Assembly (NCBI GenBank): GCA_023436765.1
Contig: JAEZHX010000139.1
Coordinates: forward strand, 1-27,878
Origin: Bacillota bacterium
GTDB lineage: Bacteria; Bacillota; Clostridia; Lachnospirales; Lachnospiraceae
DNA length: 27,878 bases
Reading direction: 5' to 3'
The translations under genes and the position numbers were made by a program. Every line of letters starts with the position of its first letter. The stretch's first letter is position 1. Of this stretch, positions 1 through 7,099 are shown one piece after another. The notes beneath the pieces are model-generated. The model was not told the DNA's origin and searched no databases. It saw only the letters and a program-made list of their open reading frames with translations.

Positions 1-1221
1 GTCAGCTATCAGTCGGTGGACAAGAAGAACGAGGATCTTATGATGACGATGATCACCAGGGAGTTCCCGGCTTATGAATATACAGGGGAAAACAGGTCCC
101 TGGAAGCCCTGCTTCAGGCACCCTTAACCTATCAAGCGGCTGATCGCTCCATTGCTGATCCGAAGGAAGGTCTGATCAGCACGGTCTCTGATATAACAGC
201 ACCGCAGGAACAGACGGGAGGGATCGGTATCTATGATATCACCCAGGGTATGCTTACCAAGGAGTATATTCTGACAAATGGAGTGGCCTATGACCATGAC
301 AGCTTTCTAGCCTTAGTATCAGGGGAAAACGGGATGAATGGCAATGGGGATGGACAGCTGGCTGTCGGAGTAATGGAAGGCGATGTATTCCTTGAGGAAT
401 CGGAGGATAAGACATTAAACGGGCAAGGCTCCGATATGGAAGTCATGCGAAGCTATATCGGGAACACCTTTACAATGGAGGATTTAAAGGATGTTAACTT
501 CCTGGTCCGGAATTTCTATATCGTGGATCCGGGTACCAGTATCACTGACGAATTATTTGATTCCGAGGTACTTCTGGGGAAGGATATGAGCATCAAGCAG
601 AAGAATGATGCACCACAGATTCTGATCTACCACACTCATTCCCATGAGGCTTATGCGGACAGCAGGGAAGGGGTAGCAGCGGATACGGTTGTCGGTATGG
701 GAAATTATCTGACACAGATTCTGGAGGAGCAATACGGCTATAATGTCATCCATGATACCACTGCGTATGATAAAATGAGTAAGGGTGACGCAAATCTGGC
801 ATATAATTATGCCTATGATGGGATATCCAAGATATTAGAGGAGAATCCAACCATCGAGGTAATAATTGATATCCATAGAGATGGGGCTGATAAACGCTCC
901 ACTATTCTGGAGGGCCAGGAAACCGCACAGATCATGCTGTTTAACGGACTCAGCAGGAAACCAACAGGGCCGAGAATCGATTTGGATAATCCGTATCAAC
1001 AGGATAATCTGGCCTTCAGCTTCCAGGTGCAGCTAAAATCCCTGGAGAAGTACCCGAAATTAATCTATCGGAATTATCTGAACAGCTACCGCTATAACCT
1101 GCATCTGCGTCCGAAGAGTATGCTGATCGAGCTCGGTACATATAAAAACACAGTAGCCTCTGCGAGGAACGCCATGCCACCCTTCGCAGAGGTCCTGGAT
1201 GAGGTGCTGCAGGGGCCATAA
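1..1221 (+). CDS. spoIIP: Stage II sporulation protein P (SpoIIP), 5'-truncated by the window edge
   Basis: Peptidoglycan amidase/endopeptidase of the DMP complex (SpoIID-SpoIIM-SpoIIP), which drives septal wall thinning and engulfment in the sporulating mother cell. The frame is open from base 1, so the gene starts upstream. The GTG at 16 is in frame but is probably internal, because the expected N-terminal membrane anchor is missing here. The C-terminal SpoIIP catalytic domain is clear: YHTHSHEAY at about 628-654 (first metal-binding His, then Glu), DIHRDGADKR at about 868-897 (second His), and LIELGTYKN at about 1123-1149 (catalytic-type Glu). The C-terminus ends shortly after NAMPPFAEVLDEVL, as expected for the family. 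It lies upstream of lepA, as in Bacillus and many Clostridia, where gpr usually precedes it. The stop codon abuts a long inverted repeat. Confident about the family; the true start is outside the window. Confidence 0.95.
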   Translation, partial: VSYQSVDKKNEDLMMTMITREFPAYEYTGENRSLEALLQAPLTYQAADRSIADPKEGLISTVSDITAPQEQTGGIGIYDITQGMLTKEYILTNGVAYDHDSFLALVSGENGMNGNGDGQLAVGVMEGDVFLEESEDKTLNGQGSDMEVMRSYIGNTFTMEDLKDVNFLVRNFYIVDPGTSITDELFDSEVLLGKDMSIKQKNDAPQILIYHTHSHEAYADSREGVAADTVVGMGNYLTQILEEQYGYNVIHDTTAYDKMSKGDANLAYNYAYDGISKILEENPTIEVIIDIHRDGADKRSTILEGQETAQIMLFNGLSRKPTGPRIDLDNPYQQDNLAFSFQVQLKSLEKYPKLIYRNYLNSYRYNLHLRPKSMLIELGTYKNTVASARNAMPPFAEVLDEVLQGP

Positions 1222-1432
1222 GCGGACATATGAGGTTACAGTTCAGCCTTCAATGATTTTGCCAGGACCGGGGAGGAAATGTTCCCATGGATGAGACGCT
1301 CCCGCTTAGTTACATTACGTTGTGTATTATACTCCACCATGGAAATCATTTCTCCCCGGTCCTTTGTGATATCCTTTATTGAGGGCTGAACTGTAAAATA
1401 CCTGCAGATTCTTTAATTGATCATATGTCCGC
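1222..1432. repeat. Long interrupted inverted repeat between spoIIP and lepA
   Basis: A ~211-bp region whose ends and interior pair with each other in nested order. GCGGACATATGA (1222-1233) is the exact reverse complement of 1421-1432. TACAGTTCAGCC (1237-1248) matches 1384-1395, GGACCGGGGAG (1265-1275) matches 1352-1362, and CCATGG (1285-1290) matches 1337-1342. The right half carries about 20 extra bases between the first two paired blocks, so the arms are not equal copies. No reading frame or T-tract follows it. It could be a MITE-like element, a structured RNA or a boundary element. It accounts for most of the gene-free stretch 1222-1604; the rest holds the lepA promoter and leader. Confidence 0.8.
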
Positions 1433-1451
1433 ATAGGCTTTACCAAGCATC

Positions 1452-1480
1452 TTGCCACTCATGATTGGGTATGATATAAT
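1452..1480 (+). promoter_or_regulatory. Promoter for lepA (sigma-A type, extended -10)
   Basis: TTGCCA (1452-1457) and TATAAT (1475-1480) are separated by 17 bp, and TG-A precedes the -10 (TGATATAAT), giving an extended -10. This predicts a ~118-nt leader before lepA. It lies just outside the right arm of the inverted repeat, so lepA has its own promoter rather than relying on spoIIP transcription. Confidence 0.75.
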
Positions 1481-1604
1481 GAACGCGGTTCAATACATTT
1501 ATATCATATCCATTCTTATCAGGGCAGGAGGGACGAGCCTGCCGTTAAAGAGTGGAGAGCGGGCGGTATGCCTGCTGTGAAATCAGATACTCAGGAGGAA
1601 CAAC

Positions 1605-3416
1605 ATGTCCGTAGACCAAAGTAAAATCAGGAACTTTTGTATCATTGCCCATATAGACCATGGTAAGTCGACTCTGGCGGATCGTATTATTGAGATGACC
1701 GGTTTGCTGACCAGCAGAGAGATGCAGGCACAGGTGTTGGATAATATGGATCTGGAGAGGGAACGCGGAATCACGATCAACGCACAGACCGTGCGTACCG
1801 TTTACAAAGCAAAAAACGGTGAGGAATATATCTTCAATTTAATCGATACTCCTGGACATGTGGATTTCAACTATGAGGTATCCAGAAGCCTTGCCGCCTG
1901 CGAAGGTGCTATCCTTGTTGTGGATGCAGCCCAGGGTATTGAGGCACAGACGCTGGCCAATGTATATTTGGCACTGGATCATAATCTGGATATTATGCCG
2001 GTCATCAATAAGATTGACCTGCCCAGTGCGGAACCGGAACGGGTTATTGCCGAGATTGAGGATGTCATCGGGCTCGAAGCCCATGATGCACCTCTCGTTT
2101 CTGCCAAACAAGGGCTCAATATCGATCAGGTGCTGGAGCAGATCGTAACGAAGATACCAGCGCCTAAGGGAGACGCGGAAGCGCCCCTACAGGCACTGAT
2201 CTTTGATTCTCTGTATGATTCTTACCGAGGCGTCATTATCTTCTGCAGGATCAAGGAAGGCAGGGTGAAGAAGGGTACTCAGATTAAGATGATGGCTACC
2301 GGTGCAGTCTCTGAGGTGGTTGAAGTCGGTATCTTCGGTCCCGGACAGTTTATTCCCTGTGAAGAGCTGACAGCCGGAACAGTAGGCTATATCACTGCCA
2401 GCCTTAAGAATGTGAAGGATACCCGGGTCGGTGATACGGTTACCGATGCCGCACGCCCCTGTGCCGAGCCGCTGCCCGGATATAAGAAGGTCAATCCGAT
2501 GGTATACTGTGGTATGTATCCGGCCGATGGAGCGAAATATCCGGACCTGCGGGATGCCCTGGAGAAGCTTCAGCTAAATGATGCTGCCCTCCAGTTCGAG
2601 CCGGAGACCTCCGTGGCCTTAGGCTTTGGCTTTCGTTGCGGTTTCTTAGGTCTGCTTCATCTGGAGATCATCCAGGAAAGACTCGAGAGAGAGTATAATC
2701 TGGACCTGGTAACGACAGCTCCGGGTGTTGTCTATAAAATCCATAAAACGGATGGAACCATGATTGACATCACGAATCCGACGAATATGCCGGATCCCTC
2801 TGTCATTGATTATATGGAAGAACCGATCGTGTCTGCCGAGATTATGGTTACCACAGAATTCGTCGGCTCCATCATGACGCTGTGCCAGGAGAGACGCGGA
2901 GTCTATCTTGGAATGGAATATATGGAGACCACCAGAGCCTTATTAAAATACGAATTGCCGTTAAATGAAATCATCTATGATTTCTTTGATGCTCTTAAAT
3001 CCAGATCCAAGGGCTATGCCTCCTTTGACTATGAGCTGAAGGGCTATGAGCAGTCCGAGCTGGTGAGGTTAGATATCCTGATTAATAAGGAAGAAGTGGA
3101 TGCGCTGTCCTTCATCGTACATGCCGAGAGTGCATATGAGCGGGGCAGGAGAATGTGCGAGAAGCTGAAGGATGAGATTCCGCGCCAGCTCTTCGAGATT
3201 CCGATTCAGGCAGCGATCGGAAGCAAGATCATCGCCAGGGAGACCGTGAAAGCGATGAGAAAGGACGTCCTTGCGAAGTGTTACGGCGGTGATATCACCC
3301 GTAAGAAGAAGCTTCTGGAGAAGCAGAAGGAAGGTAAGAAGAGGATGAGACAGGTTGGTAATGTCGAGATTCCGCAGAAGGCCTTTATGAGCGTACTGAA
3401 GCTGGATGATGACTAA
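1605..3416 (+). CDS. lepA: Translation elongation factor 4 (LepA/EF4)
   Basis: Ribosome-associated GTPase related to EF-G that acts on stalled or mis-translocated ribosomes and has been linked to 30S assembly. The full length of 603 aa matches the family. G1 is AHIDHGKS (residues 15-22), G3 is DTPGH (81-85) and G4 is NKID (135-138). The LepA-specific C-terminal part follows, with a YGGDITRKKKLLEKQK segment near residue 570 and a lysine-rich tail. The start at 1605 follows AGGAGG (1593-1598) with 6 bp spacing and gives the canonical N-terminus. It is transcribed from its own promoter at 1452-1480. The gene is intact and typical, and the position next to spoIIP and hemW is conserved in Firmicutes. 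Confidence 0.99.
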   Translation: MSVDQSKIRNFCIIAHIDHGKSTLADRIIEMTGLLTSREMQAQVLDNMDLERERGITINAQTVRTVYKAKNGEEYIFNLIDTPGHVDFNYEVSRSLAACEGAILVVDAAQGIEAQTLANVYLALDHNLDIMPVINKIDLPSAEPERVIAEIEDVIGLEAHDAPLVSAKQGLNIDQVLEQIVTKIPAPKGDAEAPLQALIFDSLYDSYRGVIIFCRIKEGRVKKGTQIKMMATGAVSEVVEVGIFGPGQFIPCEELTAGTVGYITASLKNVKDTRVGDTVTDAARPCAEPLPGYKKVNPMVYCGMYPADGAKYPDLRDALEKLQLNDAALQFEPETSVALGFGFRCGFLGLLHLEIIQERLEREYNLDLVTTAPGVVYKIHKTDGTMIDITNPTNMPDPSVIDYMEEPIVSAEIMVTTEFVGSIMTLCQERRGVYLGMEYMETTRALLKYELPLNEIIYDFFDALKSRSKGYASFDYELKGYEQSELVRLDILINKEEVDALSFIVHAESAYERGRRMCEKLKDEIPRQLFEIPIQAAIGSKIIARETVKAMRKDVLAKCYGGDITRKKKLLEKQKEGKKRMRQVGNVEIPQKAFMSVLKLDDD

Positions 3417-3479
3417 AATATTATAATACAAACAGTTCTGTTTGAACGATTACCTGCCAGACTGTTTATCAGCTATATT

Positions 3480-3550
3480 AAGGTGGTTTAAATATTATTC
3501 TTTCTTGCAGGAGCTTCTTTAATAGAAAGTAATTGTATTTATACCACCTT
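3480..3550. repeat. 71-bp near-perfect inverted repeat between lepA and hemW
   Basis: The left arm 3480-3505 (begins AAGGTGGTTTAAATA) pairs with the right arm 3524-3550 (ends TATTTATACCACCTT) with a few mismatches and one unpaired base, around an 18-base loop. There is no T-run after it, so it is a poor intrinsic terminator. It could be a small mobile-type palindrome or an mRNA 3'-end stabiliser for lepA. The rest of 3417-3714 contains only a second, smaller hairpin and the hemW ribosome binding site. Confidence 0.75.
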
Positions 3551-3608
3551 ATAAATTATTATGTGTTGAATTTTAATCTCGTTCATGGATGTCCGGACGG
3601 TATTTAAC

Positions 3609-3633
3609 TTCATTATTAGCTTGTAATAATGAA
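3609..3633. repeat. Perfect 10-bp stem-loop upstream of hemW
   Basis: TTCATTATTA (3609-3618), a 5-base GCTTG loop, then TAATAATGAA (3624-3633), which is an exact reverse complement. It is AT-rich with no poly-T on either side. Function unknown; it may simply be an AT-rich dyad in the hemW upstream region. Confidence 0.6.
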
Positions 3634-3714
3634 ATAAACTATTGAAGAAAGAGATTCCATGCTATTAGTGGTAGAATATAGCCAGGCGGTTTAAAAGTTT
3701 TGGAGGTCCCGCGA

Positions 3715-4971
3715 ATGAAAAATATGATTACTAAAAAACAGGAGTATACCCCACTTGAGCTATATATCCATGTTCCGTTCTGCGTGAAGAAATGTAATTA
3801 TTGTGATTTTCTATCGGCTCCGTCAGGGGCTTTGACGAAGGAACGGTATTTTAAGGCTTTACAGGAGGAAATCAGAAGCTATGCAGGGAGAATGGACGAA
3901 TACAAGGTCGTTTCCGTCTTCATTGGCGGAGGAACTCCCTCCAGTGTGGCTGCAGATTACCTTAAGGAGGTCCTGGATACTGTTCGGGAGGTATTTGTAC
4001 TAGCGAAAGGGGAGGAGGTACCGGAGATCACTGTAGAGGTGAATCCGGGGACAGTGGACTATGATAAGCTGATGACCTACCGGGAAGCGGGAATCAACCG
4101 GATCAGCTTCGGGCTCCAATCCACTCTTGATCATGAGCTGAAGCTTCTGGGAAGAATTCATGACTATGAACAATTTCTCGAGAATTATTCCTTGGCCAGA
4201 AGCATTGGGTTCAACAACATTAATGTGGATCTGATGTCAGCTCTGCCGGGACAGACCCTACAGGATTGGGAGATCACTCTACAGAGGATCGCCGAGTTGA
4301 ATCCGGAGCATATTTCGGCCTACAGCCTGATTATTGAAGAAGGCACTCCCTTTTATGAACGATATGGGGAGGGAAAACCGGAAGCAGGGAAACTTCCGGA
4401 GGAAGAGACGGACAGACTGATGTATGCGAGAACCAAGGAAATCCTGAAGGACTATGGCTATCACAGATATGAAATATCCAACTATTCCAGGAAAGGGTAT
4501 GAATGTAGGCACAATCAGGGCTACTGGACCGGCATTCCTTATCTGGGCCTTGGACTTGGAGCCTCCTCCTGCCTGTGGAATACCAGGTTTCAAAATACAA
4601 CTGAGCTGGAGGAATATATCCAAGCGTGTATGAAGGAGTGCAATCATTCAGAAAACGTAACAATTGCTTCAAAAGCAAAGGATCAGACAAACGTCCCCAG
4701 GGGTATTCCGGGAATCAGAAGAGAGCTGCAGGAATTAAGCCGGAAAGCTCAGATGGAGGAATTCATGTTTCTGGGCTTAAGGCTGACGAAGGGAATTAGC
4801 AGGGAAGAGTTCACCGTGATATTCGGACAGGAGATAGAGGAGATATACGGGAAGGTAATCGAAGGCTTAAAGGATAAGGGACTTCTGGATGAGAGCATGG
4901 GATTACTTTACCTGACAGAATACGGAATAGATGTCAGCAATCAGGTTTTGGCTGAGTTCTTACTAGATTAG
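3715..4971 (+). CDS. hemW: Radical SAM heme chaperone HemW
   Basis: HemW-type radical SAM protein, a heme-binding chaperone often misannotated as coproporphyrinogen III oxidase (HemN). From the ATG at 3715 the protein is 418 aa. The cluster-binding motif CVKKCNYCDF places Cys at 23, 27 and 30; the following Phe in place of a fourth Cys is the HemW pattern rather than HemN. GGGTPS is at 71-76, and the HNxGYW motif (CRHNQGYW) linked to heme binding is present. The ATG at 3715 is preferred: GGAGG (3702-3706) sits 8 bp upstream, whereas the in-frame TTG at 3700 would overlap that ribosome binding site. An ATG at 3724 is also possible. An extra segment near residues 305-345 (polar, low similarity to a usual HemW) makes it longer than the ~375-380 aa norm. 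A terminator follows at 5036. Confidence 0.95.
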   Translation: MKNMITKKQEYTPLELYIHVPFCVKKCNYCDFLSAPSGALTKERYFKALQEEIRSYAGRMDEYKVVSVFIGGGTPSSVAADYLKEVLDTVREVFVLAKGEEVPEITVEVNPGTVDYDKLMTYREAGINRISFGLQSTLDHELKLLGRIHDYEQFLENYSLARSIGFNNINVDLMSALPGQTLQDWEITLQRIAELNPEHISAYSLIIEEGTPFYERYGEGKPEAGKLPEEETDRLMYARTKEILKDYGYHRYEISNYSRKGYECRHNQGYWTGIPYLGLGLGASSCLWNTRFQNTTELEEYIQACMKECNHSENVTIASKAKDQTNVPRGIPGIRRELQELSRKAQMEEFMFLGLRLTKGISREEFTVIFGQEIEEIYGKVIEGLKDKGLLDESMGLLYLTEYGIDVSNQVLAEFLLD

Positions 4972-5035
4972 CATTATGTGAGTGCATCAAATTTCACGTA
5001 TGGCCTTGAACTGTTATCTATAAAATTTATAGAAG

Positions 5036-5059
5036 GCTCCGCAAAAAGCGGAGCTTTTC
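5036..5059 (+). terminator. Rho-independent terminator after hemW
   Basis: GCTCCGC (5036-5042), an AAAAA loop and GCGGAGC (5048-5054) form a perfect GC-rich 7-bp stem followed by TTTTCT. An AT-rich dyad (5017-5033) lies just upstream. It separates hemW from the heat-shock operon. Confidence 0.85.
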
Positions 5060-5117
5060 TGATGTATTTCTATTCGTTCTAGCTTAAGTAAATACGAAAT
5101 TTTCTTTGAAAATATCC

Positions 5118-5146
5118 TTGACAAACGAAACTGATAGTGCTATTTT
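5118..5146 (+). promoter_or_regulatory. Promoter of the hrcA-dnaK heat-shock operon
   Basis: TTGACA (5118-5123) is a perfect -35. At 17-bp spacing the -10 would be TATTTT (5141-5146); a TTATAA four bases further is the alternative. The CIRCE operator starts 11 bp downstream, so bound HrcA would sit at or just after the transcription start, as in other CIRCE-controlled operons. Confidence 0.75.
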
Positions 5147-5157
5147 ATAACTAGATG

Positions 5158-5184
5158 TTAGCACTCCATTGTGGTGAGTGCTAA
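5158..5184. promoter_or_regulatory. CIRCE operator (HrcA binding site)
   Basis: TTAGCACTC - 9 bases - GAGTGCTAA, a perfect match to the CIRCE consensus with the standard 9-base spacer. HrcA, encoded immediately downstream, binds this inverted repeat; GroEL normally modulates HrcA activity. This gives autoregulated heat-shock repression of the whole operon. Confidence 0.98.
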
Positions 5185-5227
5185 TAACAAGAGTAGACAA
5201 AGCTGCGATTTCGGATCGAGGTGAATT

Positions 5228-6256
5228 ATGCAGGAACTGGACGAAAGAAAACTTAAAATTCTTCAAGCAATCATTCAAAACTACCTGGAAACAGGAGAAC
5301 CTGTCGGTTCAAGGACGATATCTAAATATACCGACCTTAATCTAAGCTCTGCTACGATCCGGAACGAAATGTCGGATTTGGAGGAGCTGGGCTATATCAT
5401 TCAACCCCATACCTCGGCAGGACGTATTCCTTCTGATAAGGGCTACCGCTTATATGTGGACCTTCTCCTCAAGGATAAAATCAAAGAGGTTGAGGATATG
5501 AAGGTACTGCTGCTAGAGAAAGCAGACAAACTGGAGAATATACTTCAGCAGGTTGCGAAGATGCTGGCTGTCAATACAAATTATACTACGATGGTAACGA
5601 CACCTCAATATAAGAAGAAAGTAAAGTTCGTTCAGCTGACTGAACTGGAGGATGACCAGCTTCTGGCCGTTATAGTATTTGAACGGAATATTGTTAAGAA
5701 TAAAATAATTCATATAACAGCATCCTTAAATAAGGAAACTATCTTAAAGCTGAATATCGTTCTGAATACCTTCCTGCAGGGTCTGGATCTTGCAGAGATT
5801 AACCTCCCTGTCATTACGAAGATGAAGGAACAGGCAGGAGATTACAGGACCATCGTGAACGATATACTGGATGCGATCATGCAGGCTGTATCCGAAGAGG
5901 ATGACATAGAGATCTATACCTCTGGGACGACGAATATATTAAAGTATCCTGAGCTCAGTGATAAGGATAAGGCTTCTGAATTATTATATACTCTGGAAGA
6001 GAAGAAGATGCTGACAGAATTAATTCAGGATAAGATAGAAGATAAGGAAAGCAGGGGAATTCAGGTTTATATCGGTGATGAGACTCCGGTGGAAGCCATG
6101 AAGGATTGTTCGGTCGTAACAGCAACCTATGAGATCGAAGAGGGTGTCTACGGTAAGGTAGGTATCATCGGACCGAAAAGAATGAATTATGAGAAAGTGG
6201 TAAGTACCCTTCAGACCTTAATGTCCCAGCTGGATGATATATTTAAAAACAAATAG
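5228..6256 (+). CDS. hrcA: Heat-inducible transcriptional repressor HrcA
   Basis: CIRCE-binding repressor of class I heat-shock genes. Its 342 aa is the normal family length. The N-terminal winged-helix region spans about residues 1-75 and includes SSATIRNEMSDLEELGYI, the usual HrcA DNA-recognition segment, followed by HTSAGRIPSDKGYR, a strong family signature. The GAF-like and dimerisation regions follow. The ATG at 5228 is preceded by GAGGTG about 5 bp upstream. First gene of the hrcA-grpE-dnaK-dnaJ operon and directly downstream of its own operator, so it is autoregulated. No anomalies seen. Confidence 0.98.
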   Translation: MQELDERKLKILQAIIQNYLETGEPVGSRTISKYTDLNLSSATIRNEMSDLEELGYIIQPHTSAGRIPSDKGYRLYVDLLLKDKIKEVEDMKVLLLEKADKLENILQQVAKMLAVNTNYTTMVTTPQYKKKVKFVQLTELEDDQLLAVIVFERNIVKNKIIHITASLNKETILKLNIVLNTFLQGLDLAEINLPVITKMKEQAGDYRTIVNDILDAIMQAVSEEDDIEIYTSGTTNILKYPELSDKDKASELLYTLEEKKMLTELIQDKIEDKESRGIQVYIGDETPVEAMKDCSVVTATYEIEEGVYGKVGIIGPKRMNYEKVVSTLQTLMSQLDDIFKNK

Positions 6257-6280
6257 TAGGATTGGAAAGGTGGATGGTTA

Positions 6281-7015
6281 GTGTTAGAGGATTCCGATAA
6301 AACAATCGAGGTTATAAAAGCAGCTATGGAAAAGGAGAGCAATCGAATGGACAGAACAAAGGATACTATGGAGAATCAAATGAGTACAGACGATCAGGAC
6401 GTATTATTTGAGGAAACCATATCAGATGCAGAAGCGGAGGAGATTATTTCAGAAGACGAAGAGATGGAAGAGAACAGCAATGCTTCGGAGGATGAGATAG
6501 AAGCTGCAGCGGATGCGGATGGAAGAGCAGCAAAACAAAGTAAATCCTTTTTTAAGAGCGGTAAGAATAAGGAGCTGGCTGCAAAGGAATTAAAAATCGA
6601 GGAGTTGACGGATCGGCTGATGAGAAATATGGCCGAATTTGATAATTACCGTAAACGTACAGAGAAGGAAAAAAGCCAGATGTATGACATTGGCGTGAAG
6701 AGCCTCATCGAAAAGCTGCTGCCCGTCATAGATAATTTTGAACGTGGCTTAGGAGCCCTTACCGATAAGGATAAGGAAAATGCCTTTGCCCAGGGAATGG
6801 AACTGATTTATAAGCAGCTGACGAGTACACTGGAAGAGATCGGAGTAAAGCAGATTGAAGCGGTAGGTAAAGAATTTGATCCTGCACTTCATAACGCAGT
6901 AATGCACGGAGAGGATGAAACGATGGGAGAAAACATCATCACCGATGAATTCCAGAAGGGATATACCTACCGTGACACCGTTGTGAGATACAGCATGGTG
7001 AAGGTAGTTAACTAA
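6281..7015 (+). CDS. grpE: Nucleotide exchange factor GrpE
   Basis: Co-chaperone that releases ADP from DnaK. The first ~100 residues are a very acidic, low-complexity tail. A coiled-coil region follows (from about residue 98), then the family motif NMAEFDNYRKRTEKE, then the beta-wing domain with VGKEFDPALHNAVMH. The longest frame starts at GTG 6281, 24 bp after hrcA, with an AAAGGTGG-like site upstream. The ATG at 6347 has a better site (AAGGAG at 6332-6337, 9 bp spacing) and would give a 222-aa protein. The N-terminal tail is variable in the family, so homology by eye does not decide the start. Operon member between hrcA and dnaK. Confidence 0.95.
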   Translation: MLEDSDKTIEVIKAAMEKESNRMDRTKDTMENQMSTDDQDVLFEETISDAEAEEIISEDEEMEENSNASEDEIEAAADADGRAAKQSKSFFKSGKNKELAAKELKIEELTDRLMRNMAEFDNYRKRTEKEKSQMYDIGVKSLIEKLLPVIDNFERGLGALTDKDKENAFAQGMELIYKQLTSTLEEIGVKQIEAVGKEFDPALHNAVMHGEDETMGENIITDEFQKGYTYRDTVVRYSMVKVVN

Positions 7016-7099
7016 GGGCCATCAGGCTTCATTGCTTGGAAGACCCATAAATAACAATTATTTCAAAATCAACAATATATTATATAGGAGGAAAATAGA

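Noticed and set aside
3636..3714. Possible hemW promoter around TTGAAG at 3642
   Set aside because: No acceptable -10 occurs at 16-18 bp spacing, so evidence is too weak.
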